A stretch of 64,000 nt of DNA from Sipunculus nudus (Eukaryota > Annelida > Sipuncula > Golfingiida > Sipunculidae): assembly GCA_026874595.1 (NCBI GenBank), contig CM049320.1, forward strand, positions 54,193,070 through 54,257,069, written 5' to 3'. Position 1 is the stretch's first letter. Every line of letters starts with the position of its first letter. A program made the position numbers and the translations under genes. The notes under the pieces were generated by a model. That model was not told the DNA's origin. It saw only the letters and a list, made by a program, of their open reading frames with translations, and did not search any database. Positions 36,940 through 49,595 of this stretch are shown one piece after another.

Positions 36940-38385
36940 CTGAAAGAATAAAAGGGAAAACTATATATACCGCAGATTCGTCAATGAATAAACATCATGG
37001 GACGGATCCAGGATTAAGAAAAGTAGTGATCCAACCAAGGAGGGCTTATGAAAAAAACTGCAAAAGGTTCCCAGGTCTTGTAAGTCCATGCCGCAAAAAA
37101 ATTATCTGAGACCCTTAAAAAAGGTTCAGGTGGCTGAAAAAGGGAGGGTCCAAGGGTCTGGACCACTTTCTGGATCCGCTTCTGCACATTTGAAAGAGAA
37201 ACTTTTGTAACTACAATATTATTATGAAAGCTATAACATTTATGTTGGCTGCATATCTATATTTAACCAAATAATTGAGACAGAAAATTACTGCTTGTAT
37301 AATAATAATATTATATTTAAACCTAACTTTGCAAGGATGTGAAAAACATCATACATAATGAAAAGAGTTGCTTTGAACTTTACTGTATTCACGAGGACGC
37401 TCAGACCTTGTATTTTTTATATTATAAATAAAGAAAAGCAATGTCATATTATATAATATTAATTGCTCATCATATCAGGAAAAACATACTTCCTTTTTAT
37501 TCACTCTCTTTTTGTACCTTGATTTTCTTCAGTCCTGATGTGGTATACATCAGTTGTGCAGCTACCTTACAAAATATGGTTGAGATTATTTAACAACACC
37601 AAAAAAAAATATGTCTGGTATTTTAATGTGTATATCAAGACAGCAAAGCAGCAATGTTTCATACGCTGTCAATTTATGTGTTAGGTAAGGATTAATGTAT
37701 CATGACTGTCAGCATGATTATCTGGTGTACACCAGAAAGTATCTCCTCAGCTTTGATTAATAAAATTTATATGTCAGCATAAGATTTAAGAGGTATCATT
37801 GAGTAACTTAATTGATTTATTTGAACCGCTCACTCCTTATTTCTCTGGTCAACCATCGAGGCAGCACTATGGTAACTAAATCCTGCCATCCTATGCTCGA
37901 GCCCGCCGATATGAGCCAGAACTCATCTGATGGACTGAACAATTACACCTGAACAAATACATCAGCGGTAAGTCCTTTGGTAGCCATGGAGGTAGTTTTG
38001 ACGATGATAAAAAAAAGCACTGATTAATGAAAACTGTAATGCCATATGAATCATTTGTCATATAACAGTGTTCCACGAATACTCGGGTGGTGCTTCTTTT
38101 GGAAATCAGTACCTAAGATACCCCGCTTTAAGTAAAAAAAAAAAAAACATGACCTGGATACTTAATTATTTTTTTCCTTCTGACCTCTTTAAATCACCTT
38201 TTTATAGTTTCTGTTTGCTGTAGAACAATGTAAATGAATCTTTAATTTTCTTCAATTAAGATGTAAAAATTCAATCAGAAACCTTATGTCTCATGTTATT
38301 TGAAATGACAATTAAATTGATATTATTTATAATAAAAAATACAAAATAAAATAAAAATTTAAATAGCTGCTTCTCATCAGCCTCA
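36940..38385. other. AT-rich DNA between the exon-like minus-strand pieces
   Basis: Apart from the 37518 segment no coherent frame was found. 37020-37190 has an AAAAA-rich, GGTCC-containing stretch that looks like decayed repeat. Confidence 0.4.
37518..37565 (-). pseudogene. Short exon-like segment paralogous to part of 36679-36939
   Basis: 48 nt between TTTTGTAAG and AAG/GTACAA, reading VAAQLMYTTSGLKKIK. The end GLKKIK followed by GTACAAAAAG parallels GLKKLK followed by GTAACAAAAG in the 36679 frame, so the two are duplicates. Confidence 0.3.
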
Positions 38386-38511
38386 TCAGTTATCAATGAT
38401 AAGGATGCTGAAGAACGGGCTTTGAGTCATGTCTCTGATAATATCTTTCCGGAGTAAGCCTGCCAGGTTAGCATTTTCGGCCTTGTTAAAGATATGGATA
38501 TTTTTAGTGTC
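38386..38511 (-). pseudogene. hAT-type transposase N-terminal remnant
   Basis: 41 codons to TGA after an acceptor-like TATTTTTTATCAG. The segment DIIRDMTQSPFFSILIIDN matches the start of the hAT/ZMYM6-like catalytic domain, where a small-Phe-Phe-Ser block precedes a hydrophobic stretch and the first catalytic Asp (family pattern FFSL-IDES). A stop falls straight after IIDN. Same strand and order as the 37518 and 36679 pieces. Confidence 0.5.
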
Positions 38512-39300
38512 CTGATAAAAAATACAAATCATTCTCTATTAATGTAAAATAAAGTGTATACAGTCAAAACATTTAATAAAAGGATCCAAAAACATATTTG
38601 ATGAATTAATAACATGGCTCCAGCAATAAAAACCAATATATTTGATAAAAAGAATCCCACAATGTATATAATGAAGAAGAGTCAAGCAAAAATGAATAAT
38701 ACATGTTCTGATATTTAGTCATATGTTGCTTTTTCAGCAACTCAAAATAACAATATATATCCAAATGTTTCTAAAACACAAAGATACCTGCAAAGTCCTT
38801 CTTTCGTCAACCAATGCATTGCTTTATATTATTATTTTTCTTGTCAGAAATTGAAACAAAAGAAAATTGAGGCTCTCTTGAAAACCCCTATCCCCATATA
38901 AGTCTCATTCCAGTTGAATTTATTATGATTCAACAGACGAAAATTAAATCTTAAGTTTTACATACAATATATTGAGTAACATTGTTATAATTTTGACAAC
39001 TCAAAAATTAATAATAATATGCATTACTTTTTTATCTTCTGATTAGGGATTTGTCTTGTTATTATAGTAATAATAATAATAATAATAATTATTATTATAA
39101 TCATCATATAAAATATTATTTATAAAAATAATAATAGTAATAATATCAATAACTCACTACTAAACTCACTACTTGTAAAAGAAGTTTTATACTACTGAAA
39201 CGTTTTATCCGCTAGTATAATAATTTTTGTTATTAATATTATAATGTTATAGGAAGGCTAAGTCATTAACATTTGGCTTTTGGTATTGTTTACGAAGAGT
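38512..39300. other. Low-complexity AT-rich DNA
   Basis: Includes an (AAT)n tract with an adjoining (ATT)n run at 39066-39105 that could fold back on itself. No gene seen. Confidence 0.5.
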
Positions 39301-39302
39301 TA

Positions 39303-39548
39303 TTATACATATTGTAATAGTGGCTTACCAGACTGGTTATTTGTCACACATTGTCTTGGCCACATGTAGTTCACTACGAGTCGGAGTACTGACACTGTGG
39401 ACACGAGTCCTTCACGACATCTCTTATGTAACCAGTCCTTTATCATATAACTAATTTGTACCGTGATAGATGTGAGAGCCTCTTTCCTCGCCGCAAAACG
39501 CTCTCTATAGGGAGATACTCCGATTGGGACTGTATTTTCGTGCTTCAA
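39303..39548 (-). other. Unrecognised 81-residue open frame
   Basis: Higher GC than its surroundings and basic (PYRERFAARKEALTS, IKDWLHKRCREGL). It may be a decayed coding fragment; no family recognised and no splice context convinces. Confidence 0.2.
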
Positions 39549-39666
39549 TCAGACCCTTGTAAAAGTCACAGAAAAAACAAGATAGTAAAAAAAAAAGATC
39601 AACTAAAATTGCAAGACATATTTATTTATTAAGGTTTTACTAGTTTACTTTGGGCCATAATGTATG

Positions 39667-39667
39667 T

Positions 39668-39722
<55 letters not shown>
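39667..39722. repeat. (CA)n(TA)n compound microsatellite
   Basis: CA repeats pass into TA repeats with one TG interruption. Confidence 0.95.
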
Positions 39723-39877
39723 ATTTAATTTGACCGCTGAATGCCTAAAAAATTAGCGCCAGCCTTTGTGAGAAGTTGTCAGATAACTTACTTGAAGCCA
39801 CACATGTTTATATTTATACCCCAGTGACATTGTCCTATTTTTCCTTTTCAATACATCCATCAAAGTCCCGCACATGA

Positions 39878-40480
39878 TTATGCGAAAGAACTTACAAAGA
39901 ACTTCAAGGCTGTTCGAAGAGCATGCAATGTCTTATGCGATGTTGGATGTGGGACTTCTTCAGGTTCATTCGCAGGCTCTAAGGGGTCGTCTGGTACATT
40001 GTCAAGAACACTACCAAGTATTTTTTTTATCCGCCATTGCCTGAGCAGTGGACACTTCTGTATCAAAGGTGGCAAATTTATCCGGTATCATCCGCATATC
40101 AGTGTCATTTCTCAAACTGTTGCTGACTTGGTGCACCAGCGGAAGCATAACACAGACATCCCTTTCATTGATTAATCTGTTTTGTGTGTCAGGGTTTAAA
40201 AGGTCAGCGATACCACCCTGGGGATAATCTTTGCATGTTGCGTGGAATTTTTCTAGTTGTCGGACATATTGTTTAATCTAGCGAATTGTCTCATTTAGAA
40301 AGATGGGCGCTTCTTCGTTGTTATCCATGCAGTCAATAATGTTGCAACCGGTTGTCATGCGCTTTAAAAGCCTGGATAATCCATGCTTCCAGGGGCTGAA
40401 GGAGTTGTTGTTGTTGGAAGCAAAAGATGTGTTGACGGCAAGACTAACACGTGTGTCAGCCCCTAAAGCCTGGCTTCATT
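39878..40480 (-). pseudogene. Decayed minus-strand coding segment, perhaps pogo/Tigger C-terminal region
   Basis: Translating the minus strand with a few frame breaks gives a long GC-richer, protein-like stretch. From the high end it reads SPWKHGLSRLLKRMTTGCNI, then KQYVRQLEKFHATCKDYPQG, LLNPDTQNRLINERDVCVML and, in the last 65 residues, EPEEVPHPTSHKTLHALRTA followed by LKFFV. The last piece resembles the proline/acidic run and AL-L-F helix that close many Tigger proteins; the rest I cannot place. Shifts and stops make it non-functional. Confidence 0.35.
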
Positions 40481-43211
40481 TTGCCACTGAGGAAGGGGGT
40501 TTTGCGGCCCGAAGCTTTTGCAGAGATTATTCTATCGTCTATTAAACTAAGCGATACAGTGAGACTGATAGTCTTTGAGTGTAAGAGAGCACTGCAGCTT
40601 GTCTGCATGGTTTCAACGACATATTTAACATCACATGACTGGGTGTATTTTCAGAACATCATTTGGAAAACAAGATACACTAAGTACATAAATTATCTTA
40701 TGAATGAAACTAAACGCTAAAAATATGAATAACGATATCCTTGAATTGAGCAGACAATATTGAAATATATTTATATCGTGGTTTCCTGGACAAAGACGGT
40801 GAACACGAATTTGGTTTGCTTAACACCCGATATGGGATGAAAGGAATTGAGGATAACAGAGAACGTATCCTGACATAAATCATCGACTTATCAGTTAGGT
40901 TCTCAAACTGGGATATGGAACAACAATTGTTTCGTTTGACTTCATAAGGTGTTGATTTTTACTGTTCAATAATAAACTTGAATGCAATTAATTTACTGTG
41001 TGCTTGGGATGCATGGTGACAGCTGTCACCTGAGCCTTTGATCGTAATGGACCATTACGAATTATATACGAATTGAAATATATTATCATAAGTCACAACA
41101 TGGTTATTGCAGATGCCAGTGTCATGTGATAAGTCAATGTTTATATATATTACAGGAGATATGACTTCAAAGGACAACGGAAATGATGCCAGTGCTTGTT
41201 ATACTGTAAAAGAGAAAGCAGCTATATATGCTTCGATGTTGTTTCATACGTCAGGTCCTCTTTATCGCTCCTATAGCACTGATTCTTTAAAAAACATTGT
41301 GACTCGTTACCCATTATTAAAGTGACCCATGCCCATTAAATGTACAAATACAATGGGACTGCAGTCTTTTCCCTGCACAAGATAAATTAGCAAGGGGACG
41401 GCTCTTGGATTAGACGGCATTTAGTACAAATGACGGAACACCGGAGTATTTGACCATTTTTTAATCTACAGAGAATATAGCTGTGCGAGTATCAGTGTAT
41501 CACAGCATGACGACGGACAAACGCCAAATGCCAACATAGAACAAAAATGCTAAATAATTGTTTGATTTCAAATGCAAACAAACATGAAAGGGCACATGAA
41601 CATTATAAACCATACCATGCCAGAAACAGACATAAGGGGATAAAAAATATAATAATAAAAAAAAAAAACAAAATGCATTACGTTAGGGCCTGTCACTTGG
41701 CCAATAACATACTTCCCCATCGTGAAATGGCGTCCTCAACATTGCTAATGCAAAATTTTGATTTAATACAAATACGCATATATAAGCTGGGGTGGTCGAC
41801 CGGCTTGTTTTTGCGAAATTGAGGGTATTGGATTTATATAATCAGGTTCAGATGTCTTGCGTGTACAGTCCCAGGCCGTCACATATTAAACTCTTGGCAG
41901 GTCTCCTTACTCTAGTTGATTGGGTAGATGCAGGAATATGTGGTTCGGATGTTAATTCTGTTGATTCCTTTGTTGACGAATGAGCTTCGGCAGCCTGATC
42001 GGTCTTGTCTGGGAATGTGGCTTTATGAACCACATCATTATGAGGCCAATCCTGTGAATTTTAGATTAATCTGGCTTTCTCTTGGAAGTTGACTTTTATC
42101 AACTTTTTTAACTTGACGATTGTTCAGAATTTTGCTTTCATAAAATAAAATCATTTTCAAGGAATATTTTGGTTTTGCATCTGTAAGCCCTTGTTGGACC
42201 CAAACAATTCACCAACGCTTCATGTCAAGGACACGCTTGACGGGTGCATTTGTTAAAATAACACGCCATATATTGCGTTATCATAATACGCTTACATATC
42301 GTCGGTTGTCTTCTGACAGTTTTCAGATATTTGATTATACATTTGTTAATCCAGCAAAAAGGTGACTGCCAATGATATATTGCCCATAATAGACATTTTG
42401 TCAGGGTATAAGATATTTACTACGTTAATGTCTAGGTGGTTTGGACTCCTTGTCTGACACTCGCTATAAGACATGCAGAATCGGCCGAGAACTGCTATTG
42501 CCTTTGAGAAAACTTTTCACACGTTTTACTACTATTTTTTCTCCAAACAGCACTACAGGTTTTTGTCCAAAATGCTGTCATGTCCTTAGGAATTGAGACT
42601 GCAAAATGAATAGTTGTTGCTAGTAGAATGAGGCACTACTGTTTTGCTCCCCTTGACATCTTTATGCACGTATGGATCCTGATGTATCCGAGGCCCAAAC
42701 ACATCTACAAAGCATTACACAATGTACCATCACAAGCCAGATACGTACCAAGAATGTGGCTCTGAAGAAGGCTGGCCCACGGCTAGGGTTTTGCAGAACA
42801 ACTTAAAATCTGCTCTGGCAGCATGCAGAGCATCATTTGTTGCATGTTGTAGGGGCTACAGACAAGTCCAGAAATTTTCCTGACATTTGTTAAATTCATT
42901 GTCGATTGAAAATTCTCAGAGCCCATTGAATTGTGTGTTTTATGTATGTATTCTCCGAGAGCTAAAAGACGAAAACAGATAATATCCTTAAAACTGAAAA
43001 ATAAATTAACCTCTGTTTCGATAATACGCCACGAGTATATTTGACAAATTCTATTTTTATCATCTATCGTGGCTGCCTTATAGACCACAAAAAGTCCCTT
43101 CCTTTAAATATTCTTCTTTATGTAAACATTTGATGATATAATTGATAAATTTGAAATTTAATTGCTTAAGATACATGTTTAGCCCACCAACTGCAAACAA
43201 AAATTGAAATA
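40481..43211. other. No recognisable gene
   Basis: Short frames only on both strands (for example 40451-40720, 41547-41822, 42783-43088), none with a family signature. An A-rich run lies near 41655-41670. Confidence 0.45.
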
Positions 43212-43213
43212 TT

Positions 43214-43400
43214 TGGGCCTGGATAGCTGAGTTGTAAAACGCTCGGGCTTCTCCGCTGGCGACCCGGGTTCGATTCCCGGTGTGGCTATAAGAGTGGGTT
43301 GTGGTGGCCCATCCGAGGCGGGTGGTTTTCCTCCACCATTACCAACTACCGAGCGCCAACATCCGAGCTAGGAGAGTGTCTCGTATTAGTATAATATAGT
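43214..43400 (+). mobile_element. tRNA-derived SINE
   Basis: The 5' 75 bp is tRNA-like: a box A match (GGATAGCTGAGTTG, from 43221) and a perfect pol III box B, GGTTCGATTCC (43267-43277), inside a CCCGG/CCGGG T-arm. The following body (GTGGTGGCCCATCCGAGGCG, GGTGGTTTTCCTCCACCATT) continues well past the tRNA, so this is a SINE and not a tRNA gene. The tail may be the ATATAGTATAATATTAGG region. Bivalves carry several such families, but I cannot name this one. Confidence 0.8.
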
Positions 43401-44213
43401 ATAATATTAGGCATAATAATTCCTCCGATCCCTTCTATAAGGGGATTATATTGGAGACCTTAAATTGTATCTGAACATGTGTTCAGGGATAAATTTTATT
43501 GCCGGCGCCTATAACAAATGTGATCAAATATATTTTAATAGTACTTGTATTTTAATAATCATGTATTCAAAATTTACCTTGTTTCCATTCGTTACCTTGC
43601 TTCATAGTTGCAATTGCGAAAGGCTGGGAGTTATTAAAGTTTACGAGGATTACTATTTGCCTCCACAAGAATAATAAGCACTTTTTTCATTTAGAGATAA
43701 TTGAATGAAGATCGAACCACGGGAGTCCAAATAGATTAGCTTGTCCGCAGGAAACTATGTCATAATCAATATTTATGTCGCATTTAATATTTTGTTTCAC
43801 TTTTGTTTACACTCCTAATAACATATATACATAAGCCGGAAGGTTTGCAAGTGCTTCCCGATGAAACATGATCAGGGGCAGTATATTAGTAAACGCACCA
43901 GAAACAAAAACATATACACAAAAGAACTAGGTGTTTTTTTTTTAGTTAGTACATTGCTACCTTATGGTAACCAGAAATAAAAAGATAATTTTACCTTACT
44001 GTTTGTTCGTTTTAAAAATGGGCCTCACTTTTTTTCATGCAGGTTACTTCTTTCCTTGTCATTAACAAGTCGAAAAATGTTCATTATTTATATGAAAAGA
44101 GGTCTTTATAATACATCCTTCTACAACATTCGTGTTAAATTTTGGGATTTCAACTTTTTTTTCAACACAGCAGCCCTTAATATTGGTCCTCTCGTACAAA
44201 ATTCTTGTACCTG
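43401..44213. other. No recognisable gene
   Basis: AT-rich, short frames only (43465-43674, 44056-44256). Confidence 0.45.
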
Positions 44214-44350
44214 TCCTAAACGTCATACTAGCCACAATATCCTGTACCTGAGATAGAGGTAATGCTAACTACATCATCTTGTACCTTAGATAGAGGTCTT
44301 GTATCGTGGATAGATGTCATACTGACCACATCTTCTTGTAGTTGACCTTA
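44214..44350. repeat. Degenerate minisatellite, about three copies
   Basis: Variants of GTCATACTAGCCACAAT, ATCTTGTACCT and GATAGAGGT recur at about 37-58 bp intervals. Confidence 0.55.
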
Positions 44351-46613
44351 ATGTCATCTGATTTCATCTGAGTAACACATTATATAGCAAACTGTAAATA
44401 TGCCCCTTTAGAAAATAATTGTTCATTTTTTTATTAAGTTTAATTCATGTATTTACCATGATGGTATAATTTAAAATATGCAAGGATTTAGAAAATATCT
44501 GTATGAATTGATATGGTTACAATCTTAAAGCTGTAATTCATCATAGCTGTCCTTTTTTTCCGAATGGGTCTTCCCTCTGGCTACATTTCCTTTTTCAGCT
44601 TACTCATATTTTCTGATAATATCTTATTTCCCTCTATCAAAGGATGCATCTAATCGCGTCATACTTTCAAATTACAAAATGAATTTGTACTTTATATTTG
44701 TGACAAAACACCTGGTGTAAGATAAAATACCAGCTTCAATTCAGAAATATACCTAACCCAAAAGGGAATTATAATAATCAAAGAAGTGCATGAATATGAA
44801 GTGTGATCAATGTTTATATAAGTAAATATTTTATTTGTTTAATCCTTAAAGTCCTTGAGTGAAATAGGTGAAAGGTATCAGGTTAAGTTATGCTTATTTC
44901 CCGAGTGTATTTTTGTTTTCACTGTGAAAGCCACTCATGGAATATGTTTTGCAGTGAAGTAATAATTATAATGCACAGATATCCAAAACAGTTTTTGTAA
45001 ATAATTTTGGGCCATACTTATTTAGGACTTCCCTTCATTGAGGTTGTTGTACATTCCATGTTCCACGGTTTTCAGGAGGACAATTAAAGTAGAAATACGT
45101 GTGTCCGTCCATCTAGCAAACTTTAGCTGCCGACCAAAGACGACAATTAGATACTGGTAGTCGGACGCAAATTTGCCGCTTTTGCAATAATGAAACACAC
45201 ACACACACATATATATATATTATTTTGACTGAAAGTGACAGTGGCTCTTGTGCTACTGTTCACTTCAACCCCTGAAAGGTTCTATTACAATGGAATCATC
45301 CAAGTGTGCATTTGTATTGCAATGTCAACGGCTGTGCATCTTTCATATATCCTTTTGCGCTGTTTAAAATACTGTTACTACCCCAAACATGCCCAGAAAG
45401 GCAACTTACTATCCAACACGTAAACTTTTTATTGGCCGCTTTCCAGTGAGGAGGTAAGGTTCTGGATGTCTTGTCAAAGATATCTGTGCCGACTGAGATC
45501 TCTTTTTGCCATGTAAGCACTGGTTTCAGTTAAACTGGCAATATTATTGAGTGTTTCATAGCTACAGGTCCGGCGATGTGGAACAATCATGCATCAGGCT
45601 CACTTGACCCGGCTTTTCCTTTGGTATTGCCCCTATTGTTGACACTAAAAACCTGGTTTTAAATCTTTATTGATGTTATTAACCTATGTATTTGCTTTTT
45701 TTTTGTTAATGATGTACCTTTCTACTACATTAACATTGCATGGGTCTACATCCAATTTGCAATTATTGCATTCTCTATCTTTGACACGACTGGCATTTAC
45801 ACTATACGGAACCCATCTAAAGTTCAATCAAACAGATAATCCTGACTTAAATCGTCTTGCAGTTCCAGTTGCAAAACCTGTATACGTTTACACAATCAAC
45901 TAGGATTGACGCCCTCGAACTGCTTTTCCCAGGAAGATCCCAGATGACGGTTTTGGCTTCCAAAATATGCATTCCTTGGATTATTACCAATCACGGGTGC
46001 AAGCATATGTTGCCACTGTGGGTGGGTTTCTGCCACATCCGGACTCAGAACAGATCTGAGTATATTCACAAGCAGTTAACCGAGGGCAATGTCTTCTATA
46101 ATTGAAATTATGGCAGGTTTTTTCTACCTGAAGACCAGAACGCAAATCATTCCACAAATGATTTTTTTTATGTTGAGATAAGTGCGACCTGCTAAGCCTG
46201 GTATAAAGACTGTGTTATTACTGACATTGTAATTATAATGAACTGTACACAAAAGCAGAGTGTTTTCACAATCAGTCAAAACAGAATTACTGCTGGCTTA
46301 AATTTAAGTAACGTTGGCTGTTGTAATCACAGTGGACATAGGTGAATATATAAATACCCCCGATGTATACCCTTTTATTTCCTGCTACTGTAATTCGTTG
46401 TGTTATTCGTTGTGGCATTTGTCATAACTTAAGCAATATCGAACAGCAACCCTCCCCCCCCCCAATAATGCATATATTACAGTAAATACGAAATCAACCT
46501 AACCTTTTGTTAGAAAGATCCACATATCCTTGTATCACTTTAATCACATGATCTTTATCCTGGAATGATAAAGTAATCATTAATCATAATCAGGGGCTTT
46601 TGACGGTGGCTCA

Positions 46614-46676
<63 letters not shown>

Positions 46677-47929
46677 TCAATAGTGATGACCATCCGATAA
46701 TTAATCTACCCATCAAAACAGTTTCAAAATCAGTAATATGAATGAAATAAGCCTAGAACAGTGATATTTCATGCTGCTGCGACATTAATGTATTTGGAAT
46801 TCTCACATCGGGCCGTGATGTTTTTGAACAGTTGTTGTAGGTCTAAATTTATTGAACAGAAACAACCTCTTTGATCCCATTATTACGACTGGTTGGTTTA
46901 AGTGTTATTTGTTCTCTTGTAGGTAACCGCCATAAGAAAATAAGAAAGAGAAGAAAATACAAAATTTCATACGTTTTCGTAAGACTCTGAGCTTGAAATC
47001 GATTAATATAAAAAGTGTCACATATATATGCAATCTTGTCACTTGGAAGTGTCTACGAAGCACTAATATAAGTAAAACAAACATCAGTAGAAGTATTAGC
47101 TGATCAGTCTGAAACATCCTAAAATATAAATGATTGAATCCGCTTTGTATCTGAGACATCTCTATAAATCAACTTTCTACGTGTCCATCATAAATTTCTT
47201 AATCATTCCTGCTAAATAGTCCTTAAAATATTGATATGCTACCCACAGTCCAGTCCCAGTTACTTATTCAGACACGCTTGAAAGATTTTATGTTATTTCT
47301 TTCTTTACGTTTGTGTCTTGACCCAGTTGTATTTATGCATATGATACTGAATTCAAAATAAAGATGTGAAATAAATTAAAAATAAAGTAAAAATTTTCAG
47401 GAATAAGATTCTTTGTAGAATACTCAGTTGCATTAGTTAAAAGTTGTTAGATTTTATTGAAATGTCTTCCAACAAAATATTACGATAAAAATGGATTTTT
47501 TAATGGTAAATCATAGAAAATTCATGCCAAAGAAAGTTAATGTCAGCGTCTTTTTCAAATTATATAATTTACTTTTGGTTGACTCATAAGTTTCAAGAAT
47601 TTTGGATAAAAATTAATGCTTTGGATTTTAGTCGAGCGCCTTTGAAATATTATATCATCATTTTTTCAATGTTGAGTCCAATGTATATCCATTCTTGTTT
47701 TTGCCCGCTGATGTATATTGAAACATCTGATTTTGAAACATTGGTTAAATATGGCATGGTAAAGAAATCTGTGCATGTAGAGCCATTAAAAATACTCTAC
47801 ATGATATGATATTTGATACCCAGCAAACACACAATAAACCAATACTTAATTCATTCAAAGATAATCCTTTTAAGTGAGGCCAAGGCGGCCCACGGACCTG
47901 ACAGTCAATACAGAATCATAGAAATTTCA
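44351..47929. other. Gene-poor spacer with microsatellites
   Basis: No recognised coding family. Open frames at 45235-46105 (plus) and 46905-47159 (minus) are short and unplaced. Holds a (CA)n(TA)n tract at 45194-45221, a C-run at 46452-46462 and (TA)n at 46617-46674. Confidence 0.5.
46617..46674. repeat. (TA)n microsatellite
   Basis: Uninterrupted AT dinucleotides. Confidence 0.95.
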
Positions 47930-48542
47930 GTATTTTAGTAGACATGTTTGCAGAAGTTGTTGTATGTTTTGCAAGGAAATCCTGCCTAAAATCCTTTATT
48001 TTCCATATATATTCGCTTAGTGTGGTGGAATTTCGTTTCTTTTCGTTTTTGCAGCTAGATTTGTGTGCCGTGTAGCGTGTTTTGAATTATTTTCTGTTAG
48101 GCCGATGTAGGTTTTTGTTGCAGATCGACTAGACTTGTTACGGTGGCCTGGTACAAAATGTTTGTTGTTAAACATTTACCCTCTAATGGGCATTTTGTTT
48201 GCCTCTACAGTTGCATTTCTTCTGTTCAGTTTGTTGCACACTTAATTTTTTCAGTATCTCCCTATTGTGCCCTGCTATTATTTGGCCCATGTTTAGCATG
48301 AAGTTATAAAATGGCTTTCTTGTATTTTTATACAGTAGATTGTGGAGCTTGTGCTCGGGTGGAAAGCATTTGTCAAGAAGATTAATTTTTTCCCGATGTT
48401 TGTTGTTTTTTTTTGTCCTCTTAGTTTTCGTTTCTTGATCGTAGTCACTGAGGAGTCGTAAACCAGTTTGTGGCGCATTCTGGTTGGTAGACGCTGCTTG
48501 CTAAAAAATCCTCTCGTTAGCTGAAATGCTGGCGAGTCTTTT
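47930..48542 (-). pseudogene. Penelope-like retroelement remnant: end of RT region and GIY-YIG domain
   Basis: Reading down the minus strand with frameshifts: RLASISANERIF near 48540; then a 61-codon frame from 48478 with NIGKKLIFLTNAFHP; SCMPNMGQIIAGHNREIL; a CNC motif; CPLEGKCLTTNILYQATV; and finally TYIGLTEN, the start of a GIY-YIG nuclease, followed by LSEYIWK in the last frame. This order (linker, CxC zinc motif, then YIGLT) is that of Penelope-like elements that encode a reverse transcriptase plus GIY-YIG endonuclease. At least four frame breaks show it is dead. The RT palm itself is not seen. Confidence 0.7.
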
Positions 48543-48646
48543 ATTAATACTATTCCATATTATACTATACCATATACAAAATATATGTATTACAGCTCCT
48601 AGTATTAGAAAAGCAATTTAAAACCCTTATGGTTTTGCAACAGTCT

Positions 48647-48649
<3 letters not shown>

Positions 48650-48699
<50 letters not shown>
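48650..48699. repeat. (TA)n microsatellite
   Basis: Uninterrupted AT dinucleotides just before the 48735 tandem duplication. Confidence 0.95.
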
Positions 48700-48704
<5 letters not shown>

Positions 48705-48734
48705 GCTGACGGGTTTATCCAGATGATATTTTCA

Positions 48735-49595
48735 TGACTTTGTATCAAGGGACCAGTTATGTGTTCGGTTTTGAACTGCCGTCTTACCCTAAATTCTCCA
48801 TTGCCTAATTGTAGACGTCTTTGAAATATGATTTAAAATCAAGATATATAAGTCATATAATTGCTATCGTGGAATTTTTGGGTTAAGATGTGTTATTATG
48901 GGTTAATGTGCGAAAATCTTGTATAACAGGAGAACGTGAAAATGAATAATACAACAACATAATAGCGTTAATAATTACGAAATGTATTTAAGAATGTCTG
49001 AAAGCCACCATACATTCGCCTCTTAATTAAGTAAAAAATTAAATAATAATCTTAACATAATGTTAAATACTGGGAAGGTATAGACCATTACTGTTGTGCA
49101 ATTAATAATATCTTATATACTTTGTGTCACGGGACCAGTTTTGTGTTCGGTTTTTCACTACCACTCCTGCCCTAAATTCTACATTTCCTAACTGTAGAGC
49201 CTTTGAAATATGATTTAAAATCAATATGTCATATCATTGTTATCATGTCTCGCGTTTTAGCAATTATTTTCTAAATTATTTGGTCACATGAAATGCGACT
49301 CTGATGTTACATCTTCTTGGAGAACTACTTAACCTTTTGAATTATGGAATCCTAATTCCTGTATTCTTAGGCACCAATAGACTACTGAATATGTGTAATT
49401 TAGGGTTAATATGCAATTATCTTGTATAACAAGAGAACATGAATCCGAATAACAAAACAACAAAATGGCGTTTTTAACTAGAGCAACCATATATTCGCCT
49501 CTGAATTAAAATGATTTAAATATTAAATAATAATCCAAACATAAAGGTAAATATTGGGTAGGAATAGACCATACGTGTTGTGCAATAAATGATTT
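48735..49595. repeat. Tandem duplication, two diverged copies (about 380 and 480 bp)
   Basis: Copy 1 starts ACTTTGTATCAAGGGACCAG near 48737 and copy 2 ACTTTGTGTCACGGGACCAG near 49120. Matching order continues through TTTGAAATATGATTTAAAAT, CTTGTATAACARGAGAAC and GTTGTGCAATWAATRAT. Copy 2 carries about 100 extra bases around 49250-49390. Confidence 0.8.

Noticed and set aside
43216-43287. Functional tRNA gene
   Set aside because: Box A and B are present, but the acceptor stem does not pair convincingly, no clear anticodon arm was found, and the sequence continues into a SINE body.
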